From an uncultured Lachnospiraceae bacterium (GTDB taxonomy: Bacteria; Bacillota_A; Clostridia; Lachnospirales; Lachnospiraceae), in NCBI GenBank assembly GCA_949957035.1, contig CATLIP010000040.1, positions 1-12,805 on the forward strand: a stretch of DNA of 12,805 bases, read 5' to 3'. Shown piece by piece: positions 1 to 7,623 of the stretch (its first letter is position 1; every line of letters begins with the position of its first letter). A model generated the notes under the pieces. The model saw nothing but the letters and a program-made list of their open reading frames with translations. It ran no database searches and was not told the DNA's origin. The position numbers and the translations under genes were made by a program.

Positions 1-207
1 TTCGATCTCTGCTTTGGACATAACGTCAGGGCTGTCTATGAGCCGATATCCCTTATTCCTCACCGCCTCTATCTGATAGCCTTCCTTCTTAAGCTGCTCC
101 ATGACCTTCCACACTGCCGTCCGCGACACGTTGAAATAGTCGCAAAGCTGCTGCCCCGACAGATAGTCGTCGCTTTCCTTTAATAACCGCAAAATCTCTG
201 ACTTCAT
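1..207 (-). CDS. birA: BirA-type biotin operon repressor / biotin-protein ligase, N-terminal part (partial)
   Basis: The 69 codons visible before the window edge encode a winged helix-turn-helix of the HTH_11 type found at the N-terminus of bifunctional BirA. The recognisable core is SGQQLCDYFNVSRTAVWKVM at about residues 17-36, followed by a wing ending NKGYRLI. In the family this domain binds the biotin operator, and the missing C-terminal part would be the ligase that makes biotinyl-AMP and biotinylates acyl carboxylases. The start is the ATG at 207, which overlaps the preceding argF stop as TAATG, with GGCGAGAG just upstream as the likely ribosome site, so translation is probably coupled. 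The ligase domain lies outside the window, so a stand-alone HTH regulator cannot be excluded. Confidence 0.8.
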   Translation of the reverse strand, partial: MKSEILRLLKESDDYLSGQQLCDYFNVSRTAVWKVMEQLKKEGYQIEAVRNKGYRLIDSPDVMSKAEIE

Positions 208-1199
208 TATCTCTCGCCCAATGTCGCAGCCATTACCGCCTTAATGGTATGCATCCTGTTTTCCGCCTCGTCAAATACCTTCGACTGCTCCGACTCGAAT
301 ACCTCGTCCGTCACTTCCATATCCTCAATACCGAACCGCTCATGGATCTCCTTGCCAATCTTCGTCTTTAAATCATGGAACGCTGGCAGACAGTGAAGGA
401 AAATAGCCTCGTCCTTCGCATTTGCCATGACCTCCTTTGTCACCTTATACGGAGAAAGCTCGCGAATCCGCGCTTCCCATACTTCATCCGGCTCGCCCAT
501 GGACACCCAGACATCCGTATAAATCACATCCGCTTCCCTAGTCCCTTCTGTGACATCCGAAGTCAGTGTAATCGTCGCACCGCTCTCCTTGGCATATCCC
601 CGGCAAGTTTCCACCAGTTCAGCATTAGGGAAATATTCTTCCGTTGTACAGGCAACAAAATGCATCCCCATCTTTGCACAGGCAATCATCAGAGAGTTCC
701 CCATATTGTACCTTGCATCCCCCATGTAAACCAGCCTGATTCCTTTCAGATATCCAAAATGTTCACGAATGGTCAGCAAGTCTGCCAACATCTGGGTAGG
801 ATGATATTCATTGGTCAGACCGTTCCATACCGGTACCCCTGCATATCTGGCCAAATCCTCTACAATCTCCTGGCCAAATCCGCGATACTCAATCCCGTCA
901 TACATCCTGCCCAGCACCCTGGCTGTATCCTCGATGCTCTCCTTCTTGCCGATTTGGGAGCCGCTCGGGTCAAGATAAGTCGTTCCCATCCCCATATCGT
1001 GGGCTGCCACCTCAAAGGAGCATCTGGTTCTGGTACTAGTCTTTTCAAAAATCAGGGCAACATTCATTCCCTTGTAATTATCAATCGGCACGCCGTTTTT
1101 CTTCTTTTCTTTTAAATCTGCCGCCAAATCCAGAAGATAGGTAATCTCCTCGGGCGTGTAATCCTTTAACGTCAAAAAGCTTCTTCCTTTTAAGTTCAT
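207..1199 (-). CDS. argF: Ornithine carbamoyltransferase (internal start within the longer frame)
   Basis: From the internal ATG at 1199 the frame gives a 330-residue protein, the normal full length for this family. It transfers the carbamoyl group from carbamoyl phosphate to ornithine, giving citrulline in cytosolic arginine synthesis. The carbamoyl-phosphate loop STRTR is at residues 55-59, HPTQ at 133-136, the ornithine-binding SMGE loop at 233-236 and HCLP at 269-272, so all hallmark residues are intact. AGAGAGGG lies 7 nt before this ATG, as expected for an independently translated gene, although the upstream patatin frame reads through without a stop. A catabolic arcB role in arginine fermentation is possible but no arcA or arcC is nearby. 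The stop overlaps the birA start. Confidence 0.9.
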   Translation of the reverse strand: MNLKGRSFLTLKDYTPEEITYLLDLAADLKEKKKNGVPIDNYKGMNVALIFEKTSTRTRCSFEVAAHDMGMGTTYLDPSGSQIGKKESIEDTARVLGRMYDGIEYRGFGQEIVEDLARYAGVPVWNGLTNEYHPTQMLADLLTIREHFGYLKGIRLVYMGDARYNMGNSLMIACAKMGMHFVACTTEEYFPNAELVETCRGYAKESGATITLTSDVTEGTREADVIYTDVWVSMGEPDEVWEARIRELSPYKVTKEVMANAKDEAIFLHCLPAFHDLKTKIGKEIHERFGIEDMEVTDEVFESEQSKVFDEAENRMHTIKAVMAATLGER

Positions 1200-2300
1200 C
1201 GTCAATCCCTCTCTTAATCCTATCAGTATGTGGACAAACCTTGGAAGGTTTATCTTATCATTTAATGCATCATATTTTTTATACACCATATCATATAACT
1301 GGTCAACCGTGTATATCTGATATTTGGGAATCTGCAATAATTTGGCCGCCGCCTCAAGCATACCCATGAATAATTCCTTGCCCTTAAACCCAAGAGGCAG
1401 TTTTAAGACAAATCCAATCTCCGCCTTTTCTATCTCCCGCATCCCTGTCAAAATATCTTCGTAATAAGCCTCGTCATGGTTCTGCTCTAAATAGTAGATG
1501 GTTCCCTCAAGCCCATACAGCATCCGCTTGGCGTCATAGTAGCCGATGATAAGATTCTGCCGGCTGCGTTTACCCGAAAATTCAATAATACTTCCAAGCT
1601 TCACTCTCGGCGCTATCTCGAACTTCTCGCTCTCCTTTGGCATCCGCACCCGGGGCTCCCGGCCCGGGCCATAAATCCGCACAGAAATAATATCCTCATA
1701 TCCACGCTTCACCAATGAATTTAATGGTACATTATTCACAACACCGCCGTCAATATATTTCTTTCCCTGAATCCTCTCATTTTTGAAGCCAATCAAGTAA
1801 GCGCTGGCCAGCAGGAAATCCTCCAAAAGTCCCTCCGGAATATCGTCAATACTTAAGTCCAGCTCCTTAAATTCTGACAGTGAAAAAGTAAGCAGACAAA
1901 ATTCTTTACCGCAGCTGCGGATTGCTTCTTCATCCACCGTCTCATGAATCAGCTTTCTAAGCGGCGTCACATCCACGCCGCCGTCCTTGAGCATCTTCCA
2001 GCCTTCATTCAAAAATTCTTTTATTGTCGTCTGCTTCTGAAACAGCCGTTCCATCCACTCGTCATCCACATCCATGACGGAGGAAAACGTCATCTCTCTC
2101 CAAATGTTTTCGGCCTTCTCGGTATCGCCCATACAGATTAGCGCGCCATTGAGGGCGCCTACCGAGGTTCCGGCCACTGCATTGAACTTCACCCCCGCTT
2201 CTGAAAGAGCCTTCCACGCGCCAATCTGATATGCTCCGCGGGCGCCTCCTCCATCCAGCACCAAGCCATATTCCTTAGACAAATCAATTACAGGCTGCAT
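207..2300 (-). CDS. Patatin-like phospholipase joined in frame to ornithine carbamoyltransferase
   Basis: One open frame of 697 codons with no stop between two complete domains. Residues 1 to about 320 form a patatin-like serine hydrolase with the oxyanion glycine motif DGGGARG (16-22), nucleophile motif GTSVG (Ser46) and the dyad DGG (Asp184). Such enzymes hydrolyse acyl esters of phospholipids or related lipids with a Ser-Asp dyad. After a tail of about 45 residues, the frame runs straight into a full-length ornithine carbamoyltransferase starting at residue 368. I chose the ATG at 2300 because AAAGGTGTGAGA sits just upstream; a GTG at 2324 would add eight residues but has no good ribosome site. 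I know of no functional link between the two activities, so this may be a recent stop loss, a sequencing indel, or a true fusion. Gene order and the 65-nt gap after the SpoU gene suggest one operon. Confidence 0.7.
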   Translation of the reverse strand: MQPVIDLSKEYGLVLDGGGARGAYQIGAWKALSEAGVKFNAVAGTSVGALNGALICMGDTEKAENIWREMTFSSVMDVDDEWMERLFQKQTTIKEFLNEGWKMLKDGGVDVTPLRKLIHETVDEEAIRSCGKEFCLLTFSLSEFKELDLSIDDIPEGLLEDFLLASAYLIGFKNERIQGKKYIDGGVVNNVPLNSLVKRGYEDIISVRIYGPGREPRVRMPKESEKFEIAPRVKLGSIIEFSGKRSRQNLIIGYYDAKRMLYGLEGTIYYLEQNHDEAYYEDILTGMREIEKAEIGFVLKLPLGFKGKELFMGMLEAAAKLLQIPKYQIYTVDQLYDMVYKKYDALNDKINLPRFVHILIGLREGLTMNLKGRSFLTLKDYTPEEITYLLDLAADLKEKKKNGVPIDNYKGMNVALIFEKTSTRTRCSFEVAAHDMGMGTTYLDPSGSQIGKKESIEDTARVLGRMYDGIEYRGFGQEIVEDLARYAGVPVWNGLTNEYHPTQMLADLLTIREHFGYLKGIRLVYMGDARYNMGNSLMIACAKMGMHFVACTTEEYFPNAELVETCRGYAKESGATITLTSDVTEGTREADVIYTDVWVSMGEPDEVWEARIRELSPYKVTKEVMANAKDEAIFLHCLPAFHDLKTKIGKEIHERFGIEDMEVTDEVFESEQSKVFDEAENRMHTIKAVMAATLGER
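1207..1214 (-). promoter_or_regulatory. Internal ribosome binding site for argF
   Basis: AGAGAGGG on the minus strand, 7 nt upstream of the ATG at 1199. Its presence inside the open patatin-argF frame argues that the carbamoyltransferase was, and probably still is, started here rather than only made as a fusion. Confidence 0.65.
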
Positions 2301-2365
2301 ATTCTCACACCTTTCTAAATACACTGCATACCTTTGACAAATCCAAATGTTCGGGCAGGTAAATT

Positions 2366-3169
2366 TTACTCCCGCCGCTGCCTTGCTGCCTCAAACATCA
2401 GCAACGAAGCCGCAATTGCCGCATTTAAAGATTCTACCTGTCCCTTCATTGGTATCTTAATATAAGTATCAGCCAAGTCTGCAATCTCCTTCGAAAGTCC
2501 ATTACCCTCATTCCCAATCAGAAACGCACATGGACGGCAATAATTTTCCTTATCGTAATCCCTCGTTCCCTCCAAATGAGCCGCGTAGGTCCGTATTCCT
2601 CTCTCCTTCAAAAATCCGACTGCCTCGGCAAGATTCCCGGCATAACAGAAGGGCATCCGATAGACAGAGCCCATGGTGGAGCGGATTGTCTTTGGGTTAT
2701 AGATGTCCACACATTCCCGGTCCATAATAATCCCCGTCACGCCTGCACCCTCTGCCGTCCGGAAAATGGTCCCCAGATTACCGGGGTCCTGCAGATGATC
2801 CAGCACCACTATATGGGGCGCCTCTCCCTGTACGGTCCTATCCAGTGTATACTGCATCTGCCCTGCTACACATAATATCCCCTGGGGTGTTCGGGTATCC
2901 GACACATAGTCAAACACTGTATCCGACAGCACCTCCACAAATATCTGCCTTCCTCTGCAGTCTGCAGCCAGCTTATCCATCACTTTCCGTTCCTTTTTAT
3001 AAAATGACTCCGATACATAGACCTCCTTTAATATCTCTGTAGGCGCCTCTCGAAACATCCTGACTCCCTCTGCCAGAAATACCTTCTCTTCATCCCTTGA
3101 CTTTCTTTTCTTCTTAAGGTTCACCAGACGTTTTACTTTTGCGTTCGACGTACTTGTAATCTTGTCCAT
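2366..3169 (-). CDS. TrmH/SpoU family RNA 2'-O-ribose methyltransferase
   Basis: A 267-residue cytosolic SPOUT-fold enzyme that uses S-adenosylmethionine to methylate a ribose 2'-OH in rRNA or tRNA. An N-terminal SpoU substrate-binding domain (about 1-105, beginning [12 protein letters not shown] and containing FLAEGVRMF) precedes the catalytic domain. The three SpoU motifs are present: [20 protein letters not shown] (123-142) with the catalytic-type Asn and Arg, [11 protein letters not shown] (216-226), and [18 protein letters not shown] (239-256), which form the trefoil-knot cofactor site. Length is typical of the RlmB/TsnR-like group, but the target nucleotide cannot be read from sequence. 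I chose the ATG at 3169 because AAAGGGCAGAG lies directly upstream; a TTG at 3187 would add six residues but lacks a site. It is the first gene after the minus promoter at 3257-3285. Confidence 0.9.
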   Translation of the reverse strand: MDKITSTSNAKVKRLVNLKKKRKSRDEEKVFLAEGVRMFREAPTEILKEVYVSESFYKKERKVMDKLAADCRGRQIFVEVLSDTVFDYVSDTRTPQGILCVAGQMQYTLDRTVQGEAPHIVVLDHLQDPGNLGTIFRTAEGAGVTGIIMDRECVDIYNPKTIRSTMGSVYRMPFCYAGNLAEAVGFLKERGIRTYAAHLEGTRDYDKENYCRPCAFLIGNEGNGLSKEIADLADTYIKIPMKGQVESLNAAIAASLLMFEAARQRRE

Positions 3170-3256
3170 CTCTGCCCTTTCTATCAATAAATTTCATGCT
3201 GAAAATATCCAAATGTATTCCAAACTACACCTATCAAGCCAAATTCATTACGCTAT

Positions 3257-3285
3257 ATTATATCCTATCCCAATAACGAATACAA
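3257..3285 (-). promoter_or_regulatory. Predicted sigma-A type promoter of the SpoU-patatin/argF-birA operon
   Basis: On the minus strand a perfect TATAAT (-10, 3257-3262) is preceded by TTGTAT (-35, 3280-3285) with 17-nt spacing. Transcription would begin near 3250, leaving about an 80-nt leader before the SpoU ATG. It diverges from the plus-strand promoter at 3321-3349. Confidence 0.65.
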
Positions 3286-3297
3286 CAGTTATATATC

Positions 3298-3327
3298 GGC
3301 TTTTCACGGCTTTTCATGGCTTTACGT
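3298..3327 (+). repeat. Three tandem imperfect decamers at a promoter
   Basis: Three consecutive 10-nt units: ggcttttcac (3298-3307), ggcttttcat (3308-3317) and the weaker ggctttacgt (3318-3327). The third contains the likely -35 hexamer of the plus-strand gene. One helical turn per unit would place repeats on the same face of DNA, as for a multimeric regulator site, but simple slippage duplication is an equal explanation. Confidence 0.5.
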
Positions 3328-3349
3328 CCTGCTTTTCTTTTGTTATAAT
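3321..3349 (+). promoter_or_regulatory. Predicted sigma-A type promoter of the 63-residue protein gene
   Basis: TTTACG (3321-3326) and a perfect TATAAT (3344-3349) separated by 17 nt. The start point would be near 3356, leaving a leader of roughly 40 nt that ends in a strong ribosome site, AGGTGATG, just before the ATG at 3399. Confidence 0.65.
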
Positions 3350-3398
3350 AAAAACAATAAATCTTGCCAACAACAATCTATAAAAAGCAGGTGATGAT

Positions 3399-3590
3399 AT
3401 GCCAAACGGTCTTGAAATTACAAAGATAGCCATCGATGATTTTAAAGAAATCCAAGAATACATGGCGCTGGCTAAAAAAGAAAATGCAACTGAAACATAT
3501 GCAAAGTTAAAACGTAAATATCTTTCTCTAAAAGCGCTCCTCAATGTGGCAGGGGTAAATCTAATAGATATTGACGAGATAAAAGAATAA
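3399..3590 (+). CDS. Small conserved-looking protein of unknown function (63 residues)
   Basis: The only convincing plus-strand gene. It has its own promoter, an AGGTGATG ribosome site 5 nt before the ATG, and a strong terminator just after the stop, so it is very likely expressed. The product is small, charged and soluble-looking, with no signal peptide or membrane segment. Residues about 10-45 look largely helical with alternating Lys/Glu and Leu, including a central YAKLKRKYLSLKALL stretch, so a two- or three-helix bundle or short coiled coil is plausible. The C-terminus is acidic (IDIDEIKE). I do not recognise the family. It has none of the repeated Thr/Glu/Asp core expected of a graspetide precursor, so I do not link it to the ATP-grasp genes that converge on it. 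Confidence 0.75.
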   Translation: MPNGLEITKIAIDDFKEIQEYMALAKKENATETYAKLKRKYLSLKALLNVAGVNLIDIDEIKE

Positions 3591-3592
3591 GC

Positions 3593-3634
3593 AAAAAACG
3601 GCTGCAGCCTCTCTTATAGCTGCACCGTTTTTTT
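3593..3634. terminator. Bidirectional intrinsic terminator between convergent genes
   Basis: A hairpin with arms aaaaaacggctgcagc and gctgcaccgttttttt pairs along about 10 GC-rich core base pairs with one bulged C, extended by A/T pairs, around a roughly 10-nt loop. It ends in T7 on the plus strand and T6 on the minus strand, so it should stop both the 63-residue gene and the large minus operon. On the minus strand the 5' arm is made from the last codons of the ATP-grasp gene and the stop codon lies in the loop. Confidence 0.85.
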
Positions 3635-4681
3635 ATATTGCTCTGGATCTCCGTAAAAATCCAGCAGCATAGCCGCAAACTTATGGTGAACTCCATGCTT
3701 TGCCGGCGCCTGTACGATATTCATTCCCGGGTTATGATTTCCCTCAATCAACTCAAGACGTCCGTCTGACAGAATCGCCACATCCCATCCCACCACGCGC
3801 AGGCAGGGAAGCTCCATGGACGCCTCTCTGCACAGCTCTACAATCTCCTTCCAATGTGGAATCTGCGTACCTTTGAATTTCACTCCCGTCATAGGATGTG
3901 TGACATAGACGTTCGAGCACTCGTCCAGACCGTCCGTAATAATCATACCGCTTTCAGGATCCATTTCACAGAAAATCCCTCCTCCATGCGCATTATCTAC
4001 ATGAAGTCCGTTGTTGCCCACCCTGAGTCCGCAGCCAAACACCTGAAAACGCTCCCTGCACCGAAAAGTAATCACCCTCAGGGTATTCAGGGAAGAGGGA
4101 TGGAAAGCGGAAAGCTCCTCACAGGATTCCACAAATTCCTCCGCAAGATATTTGCCTTTACACATCTTCTCATAGAACTCCTGCGGATTCTCCTTTTCCC
4201 GAAGCTCCTTCTCCGTAAGCCGCAGAAACCCGATTCCCCAACTGGAATACTGAGGTTTCAGGGCTACGGTATGATACTTGTACACGAATTGACAGAACTC
4301 CTCGCAGCTGGCGTCTGGTACATAAAGCCATCCTCTATGTATAAAACGTGAGAAATTCTTAAGGAATGTTTCCTTACTTTTCAGATACGGCTCAGACTCA
4401 CTGTTATATGGCCGCATCAGCCGGGTTGCCTCCACGTCGGTAAGGTATTCTTTCTGCTCCTTCTCGCTCAGATTGCAGAACCTGAAAATCATATACTCCG
4501 ACTGAGACACCCTCTTCTCCGGATTGTGTCTGCGAACCTTGAGATAGTCATGGAACAGTTTATTCTTAGAGAAGCCTTCCGGATACTGATTCAAGCCCTT
4601 GATATAGGACATAAATTTTTTCCGAAGCACCGGATAGGCCCTTAAATTCTTCACAAGATAATTCTCAGTTAAAATACTCAT
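3614..4681 (-). CDS. Sugar-transfer-associated ATP-grasp domain protein (copy 4, last in operon)
   Basis: A 355-residue soluble protein matching the sugar-transfer-associated ATP-grasp group. Such proteins are inferred to form amide or similar bonds with ATP during synthesis of surface glycans; the substrate is unknown. After an N-terminal helical part (1-130), the ATP-grasp shows a lysine strand ALKPQYSSWGIG (Lys142), a substrate-side motif HPSSLNTLR (194-202), a loop VDNAHGGG (228-235), and the C-terminal VGWDVA (297-302) and metal-type EGNHNPGMNI (313-322). I chose the ATG at 4681, with AAGGAG eight nt upstream. It overlaps the previous gene's stop as ATGA, so the two are probably translationally coupled; the GTG at 4690 has no room for a ribosome site. 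The last codons form one arm of the terminator. Confidence 0.85.
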   Translation of the reverse strand: MSILTENYLVKNLRAYPVLRKKFMSYIKGLNQYPEGFSKNKLFHDYLKVRRHNPEKRVSQSEYMIFRFCNLSEKEQKEYLTDVEATRLMRPYNSESEPYLKSKETFLKNFSRFIHRGWLYVPDASCEEFCQFVYKYHTVALKPQYSSWGIGFLRLTEKELREKENPQEFYEKMCKGKYLAEEFVESCEELSAFHPSSLNTLRVITFRCRERFQVFGCGLRVGNNGLHVDNAHGGGIFCEMDPESGMIITDGLDECSNVYVTHPMTGVKFKGTQIPHWKEIVELCREASMELPCLRVVGWDVAILSDGRLELIEGNHNPGMNIVQAPAKHGVHHKFAAMLLDFYGDPEQYKKTVQL

Positions 4682-5652
4682 TTTAAGCACTCCTTTATCA
4701 GCGGGTACTTCCCGATGTTATCAAGCTGGATAATGTTGCCGCCCGGCCAGTGACAGTTACCTTCAATTAATTCCACGCCGTCCGGCGTAACCGCAATGTC
4801 CCATCCAACATATCCCAGTTCCGGTATAACCTCCATCGCCTGTACTGCACATGCCCTGACCGCCTCCCAATGAGGTACGATGAAGCCCTGCATACAGACA
4901 GACGAACCCGGATGATATTCATAATCTCTGATTTCCATATTGTTTCGCCCTGCTCCGACGACGATGCCGGTATCAAGCTCAAGAGGATAGGCGACGCCTC
5001 CTAAGTGAAAATTGTCGGCAGCCGCCCCTTTTGCGCCGCATTTCAAACAGCCCCCAATCAAGCGTATGTTTCCCTTCCGGTCTCTCGCCGCATTGATACG
5101 CACAGAATTGACACATGTGCTAATCTGCTCCAACGCTTCATGCTGCCAAATCACCTGTTCCACCAGACACTTTCCGCCGGCACATTTTTCAAAAAGGGCC
5201 TTTCGGTCCTCCACTTCCCCGGCACACATTTTTTCAATCCCCCTGCCCATGATTCCTCTGTCAGGTTTGACGATAAACCAGTCATGAGCGTCAAGAAACA
5301 TAGAAAAATCCAGATAAGAAGCCTCCGGCACATACAGAAAATCCCGATGTACAAAATCCGAAAAACTCTGGTAAAACAGATGCTTACAGGACATAAGTAT
5401 CTCTTTTTCTCTGGTCATAGACCGATTTAGTTCTCTGTCCGCCATAGCAGACCGCCCGGAAGTAAGGTACGTCTGCCTTTCCTTTTCACTCAGCTCGAAG
5501 AAACGCAGCACGTAATAATTTTCCGGGGACGCCTGATGCCGGAAGCTGCAAATCAAAGCGTCCAAAAAATACACAGCAGTAAAACCGCCCCGCTGTCCCT
5601 TAAGCCTCTTTGCCATCTGATATATCTTCTTTCCCGCACTCCACCTTGACAT
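4678..5652 (-). CDS. Sugar-transfer-associated ATP-grasp domain protein (copy 3)
   Basis: A 324-residue paralogue of the next gene in the operon, sharing the HRxxLYVPEAS-type segment (about 102-112) and the same motif order. The nucleotide-binding strand and glycine loop read VKPDRGIMGRG (128-138), closer to a standard ATP-grasp loop than its neighbour. VNSVR is at 181-185, ADNFHLGG at 212-219, GWDIA at 283-287 and the metal-type EGNCHWPGGN at 297-306. The family is presumed to use ATP to ligate a carboxylate to an amine, or a similar nucleophile, during glycan decoration. The start is the ATG at 5652, with GGGGA upstream and 15 nt after the opine dehydrogenase stop. Its stop overlaps the next start by 4 nt, suggesting that the pair works together. 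Confidence 0.85.
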   Translation of the reverse strand: MSRWSAGKKIYQMAKRLKGQRGGFTAVYFLDALICSFRHQASPENYYVLRFFELSEKERQTYLTSGRSAMADRELNRSMTREKEILMSCKHLFYQSFSDFVHRDFLYVPEASYLDFSMFLDAHDWFIVKPDRGIMGRGIEKMCAGEVEDRKALFEKCAGGKCLVEQVIWQHEALEQISTCVNSVRINAARDRKGNIRLIGGCLKCGAKGAAADNFHLGGVAYPLELDTGIVVGAGRNNMEIRDYEYHPGSSVCMQGFIVPHWEAVRACAVQAMEVIPELGYVGWDIAVTPDGVELIEGNCHWPGGNIIQLDNIGKYPLIKECLK

Positions 5653-5667
5653 CCTGATTCCCCGTTT

Positions 5668-6732
5668 CTATTTTCCCAATATCCTGCGTACATTCTCCTC
5701 GCCCAGACGCTTAAGGGTACGCCCGTCTTTGCGGAAATCCGTCTTAAGGGCCGCGGACGCAAGCTCAATCAAAGCCCTGCACACCGGAACCCGGATATCC
5801 AGCACTTCTCCTAAGGATTCCATCAGCGCCAATCCTTGCGATACATCTTCCGTAATATATCTGGACTTCACACTCTGAGGTCCCTTCGCCCTCTCCGGCA
5901 TAGCCGCATACTCGAAAAACACCTCCCGTCCGTCCCGGCTTTCATCCAGACTGTTTCGGAATTTGCATGCCTCCGCATAGGAAAGCCTTTCGAATCCAAG
6001 CGCTTCCAGTATATTCATTTTCTCTGTGTCCAAAGCCTCCAGAAGGCTCCACACAGAAGGCGTAAACACCTCATGATACATGCAGTAATCTCCCCCGGTA
6101 GCCTCAATGCGCGGAATACTCATGACAGCCCCCACTGTATGGACGATCATATTGGGATTGTGCAAGGCCGCTTCCGCCACACTTTTTAAATACACAAAAG
6201 GCGTGCCCATCTGATTCAATATCGCTGAAGCCTCATCCGTCTTTTCCGCCGGATAGATACCAAGAGGATTGCGCACATTCCGAAAGCCCACTTTGAAATG
6301 CCCCGGCGACGATATCCGCCCGTCAATAAAGTTGCTTTCTGCCTCTGCCACAATAACGCCCTCCTTTAGCCCCAGCCCAAGGGCATAAGCGGTGGAGAGA
6401 TATCCCGGATTTATCAGAAGTATCTGTCCGGCCTCCAGACAGGGAATCACCCTCTCAAGGACCTGCCGGTGAAACCCGGTCTGGGTACACAGAAGCACAA
6501 CCTCATGACCTCTGACTTCACTGACCTCCCTGGTCAAACGGCTGATTTGGCAGACCTTTTCTGTGCCGAACTCATCCATCACCATGATTCCGCCATTCTC
6601 AGTCAGATGGCTAAAATTATCATCATGAAGGGAATGGGACGTCTTAATCAGCGTCACCTCATGACCGCGCCCTGCGTAATCTGCCGCCAGAGCACATCCA
6701 CTGTTCCCTGCTCCTAAAACTGCTATTTTCAT
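5668..6732 (-). CDS. Octopine/nopaline (opine) dehydrogenase family protein
   Basis: A 354-residue two-domain oxidoreductase. The N-terminal Rossmann fold opens MKIAVLGAGNSG, with the dinucleotide loop GAGNSG at 7-12. The C-terminal helical domain carries HNPNMIVHT (191-199), SIPRIE (205-210) and RYITEDVSQGL (291-301), which match the octopine dehydrogenase layout. By analogy, His198 and Asp296 are candidates for the catalytic pair. Family members reductively condense an amino acid's amine with a 2-oxo acid such as pyruvate, using NAD(P)H, to give opines. Set among ATP-grasp ligases and glycosyltransferases, it may make an N-(1-carboxyalkyl) amino acid for attachment to a glycan, which is inference. 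Other 2-hydroxyacid or ketopantoate-type reductases share the first domain but not the second. It starts 3 nt after the TupA-like gene, with GGAG seven nt before the ATG. Confidence 0.82.
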   Translation of the reverse strand: MKIAVLGAGNSGCALAADYAGRGHEVTLIKTSHSLHDDNFSHLTENGGIMVMDEFGTEKVCQISRLTREVSEVRGHEVVLLCTQTGFHRQVLERVIPCLEAGQILLINPGYLSTAYALGLGLKEGVIVAEAESNFIDGRISSPGHFKVGFRNVRNPLGIYPAEKTDEASAILNQMGTPFVYLKSVAEAALHNPNMIVHTVGAVMSIPRIEATGGDYCMYHEVFTPSVWSLLEALDTEKMNILEALGFERLSYAEACKFRNSLDESRDGREVFFEYAAMPERAKGPQSVKSRYITEDVSQGLALMESLGEVLDIRVPVCRALIELASAALKTDFRKDGRTLKRLGEENVRRILGK

Positions 6733-6735
6733 AAT

Positions 6736-7623
6736 CTAACTCCTATCCTGCATAAGACCTCCAAAAAGCAGGTCTGTCTTTGGAAGCCGTTTATTATCAA
6801 GGGCTGCCGCGGGCGTAAAAGTCATTTCCCCAAAACGCACGCCCCGGCCGGTCAGATACAAATCCACCCGAACAAAAGGGAAGCCCTGGCTTAGCCTGTC
6901 GGCAATCCGAAACGCCTCGTCAAGCCCCGAAGGTTTGGGAAGAGAAAAGCCCTCCGGCGCTTCCACAGAATCGCGGTTGATTCGCATAAGCCCAAACTCT
7001 CTGTCAAAAAAATAGAAACGGGGCCATCCCTCTTTACGTCCCACGCACACCATGACGCAATAGGCATTGCCATGAAAGCAATAGAACTTGTAATCCTCCG
7101 GCAACTCTCCCTCTTCACTGCCAATATATTCTTCTACAATAATTTTCTTATCAACGCCGCGATACTGCAGCTCCGAAAAATAGGCCCAAAAAGGCTTTCG
7201 TCCCCACTTTGCCAGCCTGTCCCTTGCTTCCCTTATATTGAGTTCGCTCTTAGACTGACAGATAAGATTATAGCCGCAGCCGAAATTCCACTTCATGGCA
7301 AAACTCTCAGGAAGATTGTCCCAATCTATCTCCTTTGCACTGTCATATACTGCCAGAAGCTCATTCAGGCAGCTCTCCAGTCCACAGTCTCTTACATACT
7401 CCCGCACGCGGTATTTATCCGCGCACTGCCTTACCCGTTCATTCCTTCCGAAGTCCTCTAATTTTAATTTCAGAAGCTTCTCATTCAATGTCTGCGGATT
7501 CTTAAGATTTGGCAGACGCCCGAATTTCCTGAGAAAAAGAAGCTCTGTATTCAGACGGGGCGACACATAAGAAAGGACCGTATAGAATGCTCTTCTTGTC
7601 TTACTGATTCTTTTTTTCTTCAC
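6736..7623 (-). CDS. TupA-like ATP-grasp protein
   Basis: A 295-residue protein matching the ATP-grasp group named for TupA of teichuronopeptide synthesis in alkaliphilic Bacillus. Visible family features are the N-terminal NPQTLNEKLLKLKL (42-55), ADKYRVREYV (68-77), the nucleotide-binding strand KWNFGCGYN (111-119), IIVEEYIG (161-168), DYKFYCFHG (177-185), VRVDLYL (251-257) and GEMTFTPAA (265-273). The presumed role is ATP-dependent joining of an amino acid or peptide to a uronic-acid or similar polymer in the cytosol; this is inferred. I chose the GTG at 7623 because GGGGAGG lies 6-7 nt upstream. This makes the gene overlap the glycosyltransferase by 23 nt; a TTG at 7653 would be longer but lacks a site. 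The loop reads NFGCG where I would expect NHGSG-like residues. Confidence 0.82.
   Translation of the reverse strand: MKKKRISKTRRAFYTVLSYVSPRLNTELLFLRKFGRLPNLKNPQTLNEKLLKLKLEDFGRNERVRQCADKYRVREYVRDCGLESCLNELLAVYDSAKEIDWDNLPESFAMKWNFGCGYNLICQSKSELNIREARDRLAKWGRKPFWAYFSELQYRGVDKKIIVEEYIGSEEGELPEDYKFYCFHGNAYCVMVCVGRKEGWPRFYFFDREFGLMRINRDSVEAPEGFSLPKPSGLDEAFRIADRLSQGFPFVRVDLYLTGRGVRFGEMTFTPAAALDNKRLPKTDLLFGGLMQDRS

Noticed and set aside
375..1115. Long plus-strand open frame (246 codons) opposite argF
   Set aside because: It lies wholly antisense to a clear ornithine carbamoyltransferase, has His/Pro/Arg-rich composition without domains, and lacks a ribosome site.
2301..2324. Upstream GTG start for the patatin-argF frame
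   Set aside because: The ATG at 2300 has a well-placed AAAGGTG site; the GTG has none.
3399..3590. Small protein as a graspetide (ATP-grasp RiPP) precursor
   Set aside because: Opposite strand with its own promoter and terminator, no repeated Thr/Glu core, and the ATP-grasp genes belong to glycan-associated groups rather than the graspetide macrocyclases.
3854..4351. Plus-strand open frame of 165 codons opposite ATP-grasp copy 4
   Set aside because: Shadow of a well-supported minus-strand gene; no recognisable domain or start signal.
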